A model generated the notes under the pieces. That model saw only the letters and a list, made by a program, of their open reading frames with translations, had not been told where the DNA came from and searched no databases. 64,000 nt of DNA from an uncultured Cryptobacterium sp. (GTDB lineage Bacteria; Actinomycetota; Coriobacteriia; Coriobacteriales; Eggerthellaceae): the NCBI GenBank assembly GCA_958410215.1, contig CATYOF010000002.1, forward strand, positions 124,001 through 188,000. Direction: 5' to 3'. Made by a program: the position numbers and the translations under genes. Numbering within the stretch: position 1 is the first letter of the stretch; the number at the start of each line of letters is the position of its first letter. Shown in pieces: positions 54,350 through 63,198 of the stretch.

Positions 54350-55065
54350 TGATTGCAGTTGTTGATTACTGTAAGGGAAACCTTCGCAGCGTGGAGCGTG
54401 GTCTTATCAATGCAGGTGGCGATGCGTGTATTACCGATAATCCGGAAGTAATTGGTGGGGCTGATGCTATTGTGCTTCCCGGTGTAGGCGCTTTTGCGGA
54501 TGCTTCTGCAACTATGTTGCAAACAGGACAAATGCAAGCAATTCGTGCAGCTCTTGCGCAGGGGAAATTCTTTTTGGGCATCTGCCTTGGTGAGCATTTA
54601 CTGTTTGAAGCGGGTACCGAAGGGGCTGATCGTGCTGAAGGGGCCAACCACGGCCAAGAAGCTGACCATGCAGAAAAAAGTAGCACTTCCCAAAAGGCAG
54701 TTTTCGTTGAAGGCTTAGGTATTTTACCAGGTGTGGTGGACCGCATTCCCGAATTTGATTCGACTGGTAAACGTTACAAGATTCCTCATGTGGGGTGGAA
54801 TTCCATTGACTTCGATCCCACTTGTGACTGTCCTTTACTGGAAGGTATCAAATCGGGCGAATACTTTTACTTTACGCATAGCTATATTGCACCTGATTCG
54901 AAGGCGACTGTTGCAACAACCACTCATTCAGTAACGTTTCCGTGCGTGGTGCAAAAAGGAGAAAGAATATTTGGGGTGCAGTTTCACCCGGAAAAATCTT
55001 CCGACGCGGGCGCGCATGTTTTAGGTAACTTTGTACGAATGGTTCAAGAAAATAAGCATGTCTAA
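54349..55065 (+). CDS. hisH: Imidazole glycerol phosphate synthase subunit HisH
   Basis: 238 residues, class I glutamine amidotransferase. Catalytic Cys in GICLGEHLLF, His and Glu in VQFHPEKSS. Family members usually have about 200 residues; the excess is an Ala/Glu/His-rich insert at about 89-118 after FEAGTEGADRAEG, before VEGLGILPG. GEH replaces the usual GMQ after the nucleophile elbow. Supplies ammonia to HisF. Confidence 0.94.
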   Translation: MIAVVDYCKGNLRSVERGLINAGGDACITDNPEVIGGADAIVLPGVGAFADASATMLQTGQMQAIRAALAQGKFFLGICLGEHLLFEAGTEGADRAEGANHGQEADHAEKSSTSQKAVFVEGLGILPGVVDRIPEFDSTGKRYKIPHVGWNSIDFDPTCDCPLLEGIKSGEYFYFTHSYIAPDSKATVATTTHSVTFPCVVQKGERIFGVQFHPEKSSDAGAHVLGNFVRMVQENKHV

Positions 55066-55097
55066 GAGGCTGATGAGGAAACAGAAGGAGAAGAAGA

Positions 55098-55823
55098 ATG
55101 GATCTGCTTCCTGCGATTGATATTCTTGATGGAAAAGCGGTGCGTCTTGCGAAAGGCGACTACAACGCAGTAACGGTTTACAACGACAATCCCGTTGCGC
55201 AAGCAGCGTTATTTAAAGAACAGGGTGCGTGCTGGATTCACGTGGTTGATCTTAATGGTGCACGAAGCGGTGTTCCGGAAAACATCGCGTTAATCGAACG
55301 TATTATTCGCGAAACGCAGCTCAAGATTGAAGTGGGCGGTGGGATTCGCAGTTTAGAAACTATCCGTCGTTTGGCGGATGCGGGTGTTTCGCGTGTTGTG
55401 TTGGGGACTACATTGGTGACCGATCAGGAATTTACAAAGCAGGCATTGGCGGAATTTCCTGACTTGCTTACGGCAGGTATTGATGCGAAAAATGGTGAAG
55501 TTGCCGTGGCTGGTTGGCGTGAAGGTGCGGGCGTTCCGGCAGAAGAGCTAATTGCTGAAGTGGGGAAACTTGGCTTCAAGCATTTGGTGTACACCGATAT
55601 TTCGCGTGACGGTATGCAAACAGGAATCGATGCGGCACGTTACAAGGAAATCGCTTCGGTGTTTGGTCATCCCGTTATTGCTTCGGGTGGTGTGGCAAGC
55701 ATGAATGATATCGAAAATCTTGCTGCGGTGGCTGATTCCATTGAGGGTGTTATTGCAGGTCGTGCGGTGTATGAAGGCAGTTTAGACGTAGCGAAAGCGG
55801 TTAAGCGTTGCGCGGAAGTGTAA
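55098..55823 (+). CDS. hisA: ProFAR isomerase HisA
   Basis: 241 residues, TIM barrel. LPAIDILDGKAVRL with the first catalytic Asp, KIEVGGGIRSLETI and VYTDISRDGMQTG with the second; GGVASMNDIENL near the end. AAGGAGAAGAAG precedes the ATG. Confidence 0.96.
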   Translation: MDLLPAIDILDGKAVRLAKGDYNAVTVYNDNPVAQAALFKEQGACWIHVVDLNGARSGVPENIALIERIIRETQLKIEVGGGIRSLETIRRLADAGVSRVVLGTTLVTDQEFTKQALAEFPDLLTAGIDAKNGEVAVAGWREGAGVPAEELIAEVGKLGFKHLVYTDISRDGMQTGIDAARYKEIASVFGHPVIASGGVASMNDIENLAAVADSIEGVIAGRAVYEGSLDVAKAVKRCAEV

Positions 55824-55844
55824 TTGCGTGAAAGGATTTTACGC

Positions 55845-56609
55845 ATGCTAACAAAGCGAGTTATTCCCTGCATGGATGTAAAAGATGGCAGGGTGGTAAA
55901 AGGGGTCAATTTCGTAAACTTGCGTGATGCGGGTGACCCTATTGAATTAGCCCAGCGCTACGACGAACAGCGTGCAGATGAAGTGGTTTTTCTCGACATC
56001 ACGGCAACGCATGAAGGTCGTGCTACCACGGTGGAAATGGCAAGTCGTGCGAGTGAGGAACTTCATTTGCCGTATTGCGTGGGGGGTGGTTTTCGAAGTG
56101 TGGCAGACATTCGAACCATGATTGCCGCAGGGGCTGATAAAGTTTCGGTTAATTCTGCTGCTCTTGCCGATCCTGCGCTTATTACGCAGGCGGCAGCGGC
56201 GTTTGGTACTCAGGCAATTTTATGTGCTATTGATGCGAAACAGGTTCCAGGCAATCCTAATAAGTGGGAAGTATATGTGCATGGTGGCCGCAAAAACACT
56301 GGCGTTGATGCAGTCGAATGGGCAAAGGAAGCCGCAAAGCGCGGTGCAGGTGAAATTTTGCTAACCAGCATGGATAGGGATGGTAGCAAAGATGGTTTTG
56401 ACATCCCTCTAACCCGAGCAGTTGCGCGTGCGGTCAATATTCCGGTTATTGCTTCTGGCGGCGTGGGAAAGCTTGAACATTTTGCCGAAGGAATTATTGA
56501 AGGCGAAGCCGATGCAGTGTTAGCAGCAAGCGTATTTCACTTTGGTGAGCTTACCATCAGGGAAGTTAAGGAATATATGCGTTCGCAAGGAATCCCAGTC
56601 CGCTTGTAG
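55845..56609 (+). CDS. hisF: Imidazole glycerol phosphate synthase subunit HisF
   Basis: 254 residues from ATG 55845 with AAAGGA 8 nt upstream; a TTG at 55824 also opens the frame but is less likely. TIM barrel with [15 protein letters not shown] (catalytic Asp 11), the second Asp in CAIDAKQV, and [13 protein letters not shown]. Acts with HisH. Confidence 0.95.
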   Translation: MLTKRVIPCMDVKDGRVVKGVNFVNLRDAGDPIELAQRYDEQRADEVVFLDITATHEGRATTVEMASRASEELHLPYCVGGGFRSVADIRTMIAAGADKVSVNSAALADPALITQAAAAFGTQAILCAIDAKQVPGNPNKWEVYVHGGRKNTGVDAVEWAKEAAKRGAGEILLTSMDRDGSKDGFDIPLTRAVARAVNIPVIASGGVGKLEHFAEGIIEGEADAVLAASVFHFGELTIREVKEYMRSQGIPVRL

Positions 56610-56627
56610 GTTGGAGAAAGGCTCAAT

Positions 56628-57035
56628 ATGACTTTTTCTGAATTAAAAGACAACACTACTGAAGCTAACACCACTGAAGCATCCCACTGTGCAGAGCCTC
56701 GTGATAAGGAACATGCTCAATTGACGATTGGTGATCTTACCTACAATTCAGACGGTCTTATTCCCTGCATTGTGCAGGATGCCGAAACGCTTGACGTGCT
56801 GATGATGGCTTGGATGAATGAAGAAGCGGTTCGTCGCACGTTGGACGAAAAAACTACCTGGTTTTGGTCACGGAGTCGTCAGAAGTTTTGGCACAAAGGG
56901 GAAGAGTCAGGCAACACACAGGAATTGGTTGAGCTTCGCTATGACTGCGATGCTGATACCCTGCTTGCTTTGGTGCATCCGGCAGGGCCAGCCTGCCATA
57001 CCGGGAATGCCACATGTTTTTATCGCGCCTTTTAG
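56628..57035 (+). CDS. hisI: Phosphoribosyl-AMP cyclohydrolase
   Basis: 135 residues, cyclohydrolase only; the HisE pyrophosphatase half is absent. The Zn/Mg region [10 protein letters not shown] and the Cys pair in [16 protein letters not shown] are seen. The first 30 residues are a Thr/Glu/Ala-rich leader ([11 protein letters not shown]) outside the normal fold. A hairpin at 57090-57119 follows the stop. Confidence 0.95.
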   Translation: MTFSELKDNTTEANTTEASHCAEPRDKEHAQLTIGDLTYNSDGLIPCIVQDAETLDVLMMAWMNEEAVRRTLDEKTTWFWSRSRQKFWHKGEESGNTQELVELRYDCDADTLLALVHPAGPACHTGNATCFYRAF

Positions 57036-57089
57036 CTACAAACATAGAATAACCGCTACTCTGTCGTTACCATAACTCCAATAAGAGGT

Positions 57090-57119
57090 GCTTTAGGGTG
57101 ATAAGGCGCACTCTAAAGC
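57090..57119 (+). terminator. Possible terminator of the his operon
   Basis: GCTTTAGGGTG (57090-57100) pairs with CACTCTAAAGC (57109-57119) with one mismatch. Only GCGTTT follows, so it is a weak case. Confidence 0.4.
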
Positions 57120-57256
57120 GCGTTTCGTAAGGGTTCTGGTCGGAATCTTATGGAAAAGCTCAGTAAGCGTTCTGCAAAAGACAATTGTTTGCACGAACGC
57201 TAGCGAAGGGCTCAAGATTAGGGAATTTGAGAAACTGGTGACAAAAGGGTAGATAC

Positions 57257-58090
57257 GTGTTTGGGTTTATTCTTCCCAATATAGAAAGTTTGGAAGACGA
57301 AGAAAAGAAACGATATCGTGCGGCGTACTGTGGTGTTTGTCGTGCTCTTAAGCAGCGTTACGGTCAGCTTCCGCGTGTTACGGTTTCGTTTGATATGACC
57401 TTTTTAGCGCTGGTTTTAGGGTCGCTCTATGAACCGCAAGAAACAAAGGGTGCAGCTCGGTGTCCTCTTCATCCAGCAAAACCTCAAGCTTTTGCGCAGA
57501 GCGAATATAGCAATTACGCTGCTGATTTAAGCGTGGCTTTCGCGTATCACAAATTGCTTGACGATTGGCATGATGACCACACGATAAAATCGCGTGCGGC
57601 TGCGTTTGCACTAGCAGGTGCCTATCGAAAAGCGAAGAAGCGTATCCCGCAGGAATGCAGGGCGATTGAAGAAGCGCTTGCAGAAATCCAGGATATGGAA
57701 AAGCAGCTTCTCGAACAAAATGAATCACTTCCCCTTGATGCTCCCGCAAATCGTTTTGGACTGCTTTTAGGGGATATATTTGCCCATAAAAATGACTTTT
57801 GGGTAACAGATCTTCGCCGTTTTGGTGCACGTTTGGGAAAGTTTGTGTATGTCATGGATGCGGCGATGGACTTAGAGGAAGATTTACGAACAGGTTCATA
57901 TAATCCATTCAAGTATATGGATCATGATCCGCAAGCTCTTCGCGATAATTTAGAATATCTTGCAGCAAGTATGACTGAAGTATTTGAACGTCTACCACTC
58001 GAGCGAGACTTGCACCTTTTACGAAGCGTGCTTTATGCGGGTGTGTGGCAGCGTTTTGAGGCAAAGGAGAATAAGAGTCACGATGGTTAA
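57257..58090 (+). CDS. DUF5685 family protein
   Basis: 277 residues, GTG start. The Cys motif YCGVCRALKQRYG near the N-terminus and ARCPLHP later suggest a metal site; HKLLDDWHDD and KFVYVMDAAMDLEEDL are acidic helices of the kind seen in DUF5685. Function unknown. It overlaps the J-domain gene by 8 bp, and an Hsp70 gene follows, so it probably belongs to a chaperone unit (inference). Confidence 0.8.
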   Translation: MFGFILPNIESLEDEEKKRYRAAYCGVCRALKQRYGQLPRVTVSFDMTFLALVLGSLYEPQETKGAARCPLHPAKPQAFAQSEYSNYAADLSVAFAYHKLLDDWHDDHTIKSRAAAFALAGAYRKAKKRIPQECRAIEEALAEIQDMEKQLLEQNESLPLDAPANRFGLLLGDIFAHKNDFWVTDLRRFGARLGKFVYVMDAAMDLEEDLRTGSYNPFKYMDHDPQALRDNLEYLAASMTEVFERLPLERDLHLLRSVLYAGVWQRFEAKENKSHDG

Positions 58091-58868
58091 AGACCCTTAT
58101 GAGGTTTTGGGTGTAAGTAAGGATGCGTCGGCTGACGAAATAAAGAAAGCGTATCGAAAAAAGGCGCGCGAAAATCATCCAGACCTTAATCCGAATGACC
58201 CCAAAGCGGCTGAACGTATGAACGAAATAAACGAAGCATACGACCGCATTACTAATCCGGAAAAATACAAAGCAAGCGATCGTCGTGCATCGTATGCTTC
58301 AGGCGGATATGCAGGCGGATCGGGTTATGGCAGTGCTGGCTATGGTGGTGCCGGAGGGCAAGGCTCTGGGCAGGCAGGTGGTTCTGGCCAGGGATATAGC
58401 TCATCGGGCCCTTATGGTTGGTCGACTATCGATTTTGATGACCTTTTTGGTTTCGGTGGAATGGGTGGCTTTGGCACCATTCACCCAGAAGCTTCTGCTA
58501 GTGATTCTGCTGAAATCCGCAGCGCAATTGATGCTATTAACGCAGGAAGATACCAGCAGGCAGTTACTATTTTGACAAATATTAAGAGCACGGGACGCAA
58601 TGCACGCTACTACTATCTCAGTGCGCTGGCTCATCACGGGGCAGGCAATTCCATGATGGCTAACGAGCAAATTCGTCGTGCTATAAAAATGGATCCCCAA
58701 AATCGTGAATATCGTCAAGCGCAACAGCAGTTCCAAATGGCAGGTGCAGCCTATCAGCAGGAAGGGCAAGCGCGCGGGTTCAACGTTGGCGTGGATCCAA
58801 ACATGATTTGCTGCGGCTTGTGTTTGGGTATGTATGGCTGTTCAAACCTGGGAGTTTTCTGCATTTAG
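58083..58868 (+). CDS. J-domain protein
   Basis: 261 residues from ATG 58083; the longer frame has no support. The J domain (about 1-65) starts DPYEVLGVSKDASADEI and has HPD in ENHPDLNP. A Gly/Ser/Tyr-rich stretch (about 75-125) and a TPR-like helical part (about 140-230, INAGRYQQAVTIL) follow. The end holds several Cys (MICCGLCLG, YGCSNLGVFCI). It lacks the zinc-finger and C-terminal domains of DnaJ, so it is a specialised Hsp70 partner. Confidence 0.9.
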   Translation: MVKDPYEVLGVSKDASADEIKKAYRKKARENHPDLNPNDPKAAERMNEINEAYDRITNPEKYKASDRRASYASGGYAGGSGYGSAGYGGAGGQGSGQAGGSGQGYSSSGPYGWSTIDFDDLFGFGGMGGFGTIHPEASASDSAEIRSAIDAINAGRYQQAVTILTNIKSTGRNARYYYLSALAHHGAGNSMMANEQIRRAIKMDPQNREYRQAQQQFQMAGAAYQQEGQARGFNVGVDPNMICCGLCLGMYGCSNLGVFCI

Positions 58869-58965
58869 GTGCGGGCCCTTTCGTCCAGGCCGTGAAAGCC
58901 ACAGTGCTCAAACGGTACGACCGGCACTGATTGAGCCAATAAGCTGAGCGGTATAAAAGAATTTG

Positions 58966-58985
58966 TTTTCACGGATTCGTGAAAA
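58966..58985 (+). promoter_or_regulatory. Hairpin in the Hsp70 5' region
   Basis: TTTTCACG (58966-58973) and CGTGAAAA (58978-58985) are perfect arms around GATT, 25 bp before the Hsp70 ATG. Could be an operator or an mRNA stem. Confidence 0.45.
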
Positions 58986-59010
58986 TGCAGGTAAGAAAAG
59001 AGGATTATAT

Positions 59011-60810
59011 ATGGGAGCCACAATAGGAATTGACCTAGGAACTACCAATAGCTGCATGGCAACTATGGAAGGTGGGCGCGTAACCATTATCCCTAATGCG
59101 GAAGGGGAACGCACGACACCCAGCGTTGTGGCTTTTTCAAAGGAAGGTGAACGCTTAGTTGGCAGTGTTGCGCAGCGCCAAGCTGCGGTAAATCCTGACC
59201 GAACCATTTCTTCAGTCAAGCGTCATATGGGAACTTCCTGGACGGCAAAAATAGATGGCAAAGCATATACCCCTCAAGAACTTTCGGCAATGATTCTAGC
59301 CAAGCTTCGCCGTGATGCTGAAAATTTCTTAGGTCAAGAAGTAACCGATGCCGTGATTACCGTGCCAGCGTATTTTGACGATTCACAACGTCAGGCTACT
59401 AAGGACGCGGGTCGTATCGCGGGGCTTAATGTGTTGCGTATTATCAACGAACCAACCAGTGCTGCTCTTGCTTATGGTTTGGATAACGGCGCTGCTCAAA
59501 AGGTTATGGTGTATGACTTAGGTGGCGGCACGTTCGATATTTCTATCATTGAAATTGGCGACGATGTTATTGAGGTGCTGGCTACTTCGGGCGACAACCA
59601 TCTAGGTGGAGATGATTTTGATGAATGCATTGCAAATCATCTCTTGCAGGTATTCCAGCAGCAAACAGGCGTGAATTTGCAGCGCGATGCCATGGCGGCC
59701 CAGCGCGTGCGTCAAGCGGCTGAGCAGGCAAAAAAGGAATTATCAAGCGCCACCTCAACGCAGGTAAACTTACCGTTTATCGCTCAGGGATCTGGTGGTC
59801 CGCTTCACATGGATATAACCCTTACTCGTGCTGAGTTTGACCGCTTGACGGCTCATTTGGTGGAACGTACTACCGGTCCTGTGCATTCAGCTCTCAACGA
59901 TGCTGGCATTGCCGCCTCGGAACTTAGTAGTGTTTTGCTGGTAGGCGGATCTACGCGAATTCCTGCTGTGCAAGAACATGTGCGCGCGCTTACAGGCAAA
60001 GAACCTTCTTCCTCTATTAACCCTGATGAATGTGTAGCAACGGGTGCTGCTATTCAGGGAGAAACACTTTCGTCTTCTTCTTCGGGCATCGTACAAGCAA
60101 ACAGCTTGTTGCTGCTTGATGTAACACCGCTGTCCTTATCCATCGAAACCGTTGGTGGGGTAGCTACTCGTTTGGTGGAGCGCAACACGACGCTGCCCGT
60201 TCATTATTCTCAGATATTTAGCACGGCAGCGCCTTTCCAAACCAGTGTTGAAATTAAGGTGCTGCAGGGCGAGCGTCCTATGGCGGCGGACAATAAAGCT
60301 ATTGGCACGTTTCGTTTGAAGGGCATTAAGCGTGCTCCTGCGGGTGTACCAAAAATCGAAGTAACGTTTGATATTGACACCAATGGCATTTTGACGGTTT
60401 CCGCTAAGGACTTAGATACCGGGCGTGAACAGTCTATTGTTATTGACGATTCCGATCGCATGAGCGATGAAGAAATTGAGCGCGCTATTCAAGATGCGAA
60501 AGACTATGCCGAAGAAGATGAATTCCGCCGTGCCACGTTGGATGTTCGCCAGAAGGCAAATGATCTTCTTAATGAATGCAATCAGGCGCTTGCTACTTTG
60601 GGTAAACAGCTTGATAAGCACGAAAAGCGCCAGATTAAAGCGGACATGGCAGAATTACAGCGGGTATTAGCGCGTCGTCCCAGCAAGAAGGAAAAGATGG
60701 ATCCTGAAGCGGAGGCTCGCAATATTGTGGTTGCGGCTGCTCGTCTGGATCAGTCGAGTACCCATGCGCGCGAAATGGCAAAGAATCAAGCGGGGCAGAC
60801 AAACCAGTAA
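59011..60810 (+). CDS. dnaK: Hsp70 chaperone (DnaK family)
   Basis: 599 residues from ATG 59011 (AGAGGA 8 nt upstream). ATPase domain with [23 protein letters not shown] and [10 protein letters not shown]; substrate domain with [14 protein letters not shown]; helical lid to the end. It is shorter than DnaK of most bacteria (about 620-640) and its C-terminus (KNQAGQTNQ) is Gln/Asn-rich, not acidic. No grpE or dnaJ proper is adjacent, and no CIRCE precedes it. It may be the only DnaK or a paralogue paired with the J protein; the window cannot decide. Confidence 0.92.
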   Translation: MGATIGIDLGTTNSCMATMEGGRVTIIPNAEGERTTPSVVAFSKEGERLVGSVAQRQAAVNPDRTISSVKRHMGTSWTAKIDGKAYTPQELSAMILAKLRRDAENFLGQEVTDAVITVPAYFDDSQRQATKDAGRIAGLNVLRIINEPTSAALAYGLDNGAAQKVMVYDLGGGTFDISIIEIGDDVIEVLATSGDNHLGGDDFDECIANHLLQVFQQQTGVNLQRDAMAAQRVRQAAEQAKKELSSATSTQVNLPFIAQGSGGPLHMDITLTRAEFDRLTAHLVERTTGPVHSALNDAGIAASELSSVLLVGGSTRIPAVQEHVRALTGKEPSSSINPDECVATGAAIQGETLSSSSSGIVQANSLLLLDVTPLSLSIETVGGVATRLVERNTTLPVHYSQIFSTAAPFQTSVEIKVLQGERPMAADNKAIGTFRLKGIKRAPAGVPKIEVTFDIDTNGILTVSAKDLDTGREQSIVIDDSDRMSDEEIERAIQDAKDYAEEDEFRRATLDVRQKANDLLNECNQALATLGKQLDKHEKRQIKADMAELQRVLARRPSKKEKMDPEAEARNIVVAAARLDQSSTHAREMAKNQAGQTNQ

Positions 60811-60862
60811 GTGCGCTGGCAAAGAATCAAGTTAACAACTCGCCAGTATCAAATTCAGCGTT

Positions 60863-61027
60863 GCTTCAAGTGAACAGGTGCACGCAGGCCACCCGTTCGG
60901 CTACCGTTCGCCTTCGGCTCACTATGCGTAACACTCCGCCGCTTCACTTTAGTGTTTAAAATTTGAAGCGTCGAGTGGCCTTTATGCACCTATATTAGTG
61001 GCCTTTATACGCCTGTTCATTTGAAGC
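60863..61027. repeat. 165-bp long inverted repeat after the Hsp70 gene
   Basis: GCTTCAAGTGAACAGG (60863-60878) is matched by CCTGTTCATTTGAAGC (61012-61027), 15 of 16. Inside, GTGCACGCAGGCCAC faces GTGGCCTTTATGCAC with partial match, and GTGGCC occurs twice. No open frame of note lies inside. It looks like a small non-autonomous element or a large RNA fold. The region 60811-61235 holds nothing else clear. Confidence 0.65.
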
Positions 61028-61200
61028 TTGCACAAGATCTAGCACTTGTTATCTCTATAGCTAATTTATGGCTACTGTTGCGGAAAGATGCCTGGCTAGA
61101 ACAGCATTAATAAGTCAGTCTTTATTTAATCTGCATTCTTTAGAAAACGGAGCATAGGGTTATGTGTTGCGATAAAAGTGAGGTTTCTTGCAAAAGTAGT

Positions 61201-61229
61201 TTCTGATGAAGCGGGGTTTGCGCTATACT
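61201..61229 (+). promoter_or_regulatory. Candidate promoter of the pheST T-box leader
   Basis: TATACT at 61224-61229 fits a -10 box; TTCTGA at 61201-61206 is a weak -35 at 17 bp. Confidence 0.4.
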
Positions 61230-61235
61230 TCCATC

Positions 61236-61764
61236 CACATGCAATGATGAAGACAGCATGTCACAAGCGGTATGACAGACCTAATTCATAGGCTCGCTTG
61301 CAATGAAGCGCACGGTGTAACAAATAACGATCGTGAAAATGCAGCGCAAGCCAATACCGTGGTTCGTTTCAGAGAGTTGCTCCCTGGCTGGAAGAGCAGT
61401 ACGAATCGTTGGCATGATTCCCTTCTGAGCATCAAGGTGAACGCAGGATGCGTGCGTGCCATTTGGCAGCTTTGCTAGGTTGCAGCCATTTAAGGTGGTG
61501 GCAACGAAGTTTTTTAGCAAGTACAAGCGGCAACTTTTAACGCATGGATGTCATAGCTTTGACGGGAGCTCCCGTAACAGAGCAGTAAGAGTGGGTGTTT
61601 TGCTCGATAAATCTCGCTACCAATATTGTGAGATATCGCGACCAGTGAATCGTGCTATTTGGAACGTGGCGTAAATGTTGCTTGACAGGCAAAACATCAA
61701 CCAGGGTGGTACCGCGAGAGCCCTTCTCGTCCTTGGAAGCAAAGGATGAGAAGGGCTCTTTTTA
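61236..61764 (+). promoter_or_regulatory. T-box riboswitch leader of pheST
   Basis: The T-box antiterminator core AGGGTGGTACCGCG lies at 61703-61716, followed at once by an intrinsic terminator. Further up, AGAGAG (61371-61376) starts an apical hairpin (TTGCTC with GAGCAG around TGGCTGG) and CCTTCTGAGC follows at 61421-61430, as in Stem I of T-boxes. A TTC triplet at 61418-61420 is a possible Phe specifier, placed with low certainty. Uncharged tRNA-Phe would stabilise the antiterminator and switch pheS/pheT on. About 465 nt from the inferred start to the core is long for the class. Confidence 0.9.
61718..61764 (+). terminator. T-box-controlled terminator before pheS
   Basis: GAGCCCTTCTCGTCCTT (61718-61734) pairs with AAGGATGAGAAGGGCTC (61742-61758), one G-U pair, and then TTTTT. 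Confidence 0.93.
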
Positions 61765-61945
61765 TTGTGCGGCAGTGTTTGTATGCTGCGCGTATTGGAT
61801 GTTAATGCTGGCAGGGAAATTGAATGTGGCTGCCTAAAGTGCAGTTGCTGAATGTGGCTGACACAGTATTTTCCCTGCATAACCAAACATTCTGCGCGCT
61901 TGAGATACGAAGCAAGCTGCGTATAGGTAGGAAAGGATGCGAGGA

Positions 61946-63007
61946 ATGTCAGTAGTTGATGACGTAAAATCCCTCCATGCCGACACGTTGTCGGCCATTG
62001 CTCAGGCGTCTAACACCGAAGCGCTTGAGAAAATTCGTGTAGAAGTAGTAGGTAAGTCCGGTTCGTTGACGGGCTATTTGCGCTCGATGGGTCAGATTGA
62101 AAAGGAACATCGTGCCGAAGTGGGCAAAACCGTTAATGCAGCCCGCAACGAAATTGAGGCGGCGCTGGATGCTAAGAAAAAAGAACTTTCCCGTTCTGAG
62201 CTTGAAGCAAAAATGCAAGCCAGCGCCGTTGATGTTACACTGCCTGGCCGCTCCCAGCAGATGGGCACGCGCCACCTTATTAATGCTATTTCGGATGAAA
62301 TTTCTGAAATCTTTTTAGGGTTGGGTTATTCGGTAGCAACTGGTCCTGAAGTGGAAACTGACTGGTATAACTTTACGGCCTTGAACGCTCCTGCTGACCA
62401 TCCCAGCCGCTCTATGCAGGATACCTTCTATGTGCGCGATTTCTCGGGCGAGCATAGTCGTGTTCGTGGCGAATCTGATGTATTGCTCCGTACGCAAACA
62501 TCGGGTGTTCAGGTACACGCTATGGAGGATCAGGACCTTCCCATTTATGTTATTGCACCGGGTAAAGTATACCGTCGCGATGTGGCAGATCCTTCGCATT
62601 TGCCACAGTTCACTCAGTGTGAAGGCTTGGCAATCGACAAAAACATTACCTTTGGCGACTTGAAGGGTACGTTGGAATATTTCTGCAAAGAAATGTTTGG
62701 CCCTGAACGCAAAACGCGTTTCCGCGCGCACTTCTTCCCCTTTACGGAACCTTCGGCGGAAGTTGATGTGTCGTGCGGTATTTGCCACGGCAAGGGTTGC
62801 CGTATGTGTAAGGGTACCGGCTGGTTAGAAATTCTTGGATGTGGCATGGTAGATCCAAACGTTTTGCGTATGTCAGGTATTGACCCTGAAGTGTATTCGG
62901 GCTTTGCATTTGGTGTTGGCGTAGAACGCGTTGCTTGTTTGAAGTATGACGTTCCCGATCTGCGTATGCTGCTTGAAGGCGACATGCGCTTCTTGCGCCA
63001 GTTCTAG
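61946..63007 (+). CDS. pheS: Phenylalanyl-tRNA synthetase alpha subunit
   Basis: About 353 residues from ATG 61946, which has AAAGGA 8 nt upstream; an in-frame ATG at 61937 sits too close to that site. An N-terminal coiled coil (1-90) binds tRNA-Phe; the class II core shows HPSRSMQDTFYV, RTQTSGVQVHAM, GKVYRRDVADPSH and the motif 3 region FAFGVGVERVACLKY. A Cys-rich segment (CGICHGKGCRMCKGTG) near 275-290 is like that of several bacterial PheS. Partner pheT follows after 191 bp. Confidence 0.96.
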   Translation: MSVVDDVKSLHADTLSAIAQASNTEALEKIRVEVVGKSGSLTGYLRSMGQIEKEHRAEVGKTVNAARNEIEAALDAKKKELSRSELEAKMQASAVDVTLPGRSQQMGTRHLINAISDEISEIFLGLGYSVATGPEVETDWYNFTALNAPADHPSRSMQDTFYVRDFSGEHSRVRGESDVLLRTQTSGVQVHAMEDQDLPIYVIAPGKVYRRDVADPSHLPQFTQCEGLAIDKNITFGDLKGTLEYFCKEMFGPERKTRFRAHFFPFTEPSAEVDVSCGICHGKGCRMCKGTGWLEILGCGMVDPNVLRMSGIDPEVYSGFAFGVGVERVACLKYDVPDLRMLLEGDMRFLRQF

Positions 63008-63198
63008 TTTTCGTTGCGAGGGCAAGGCTTGTTGTTCGGGCGATAACAAAACATGCTCGGACGGAAATGAAATACATGTTTTCCGTTATGAGCACTAAAG
63101 AACGCTATCGGGATGCCTGCCCGTCATGCGACGAACAGAACAAGTGAAGGGCACTTGATAAAGATAAGAAAACTCAATTGAGTAGAAAGATAAAGATT

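Noticed and set aside
63060..63120. Terminator between pheS and pheT
   Set aside because: A stem (ACGGAAA/TTTCCGT) is present but has no T run; the genes are almost certainly co-transcribed.
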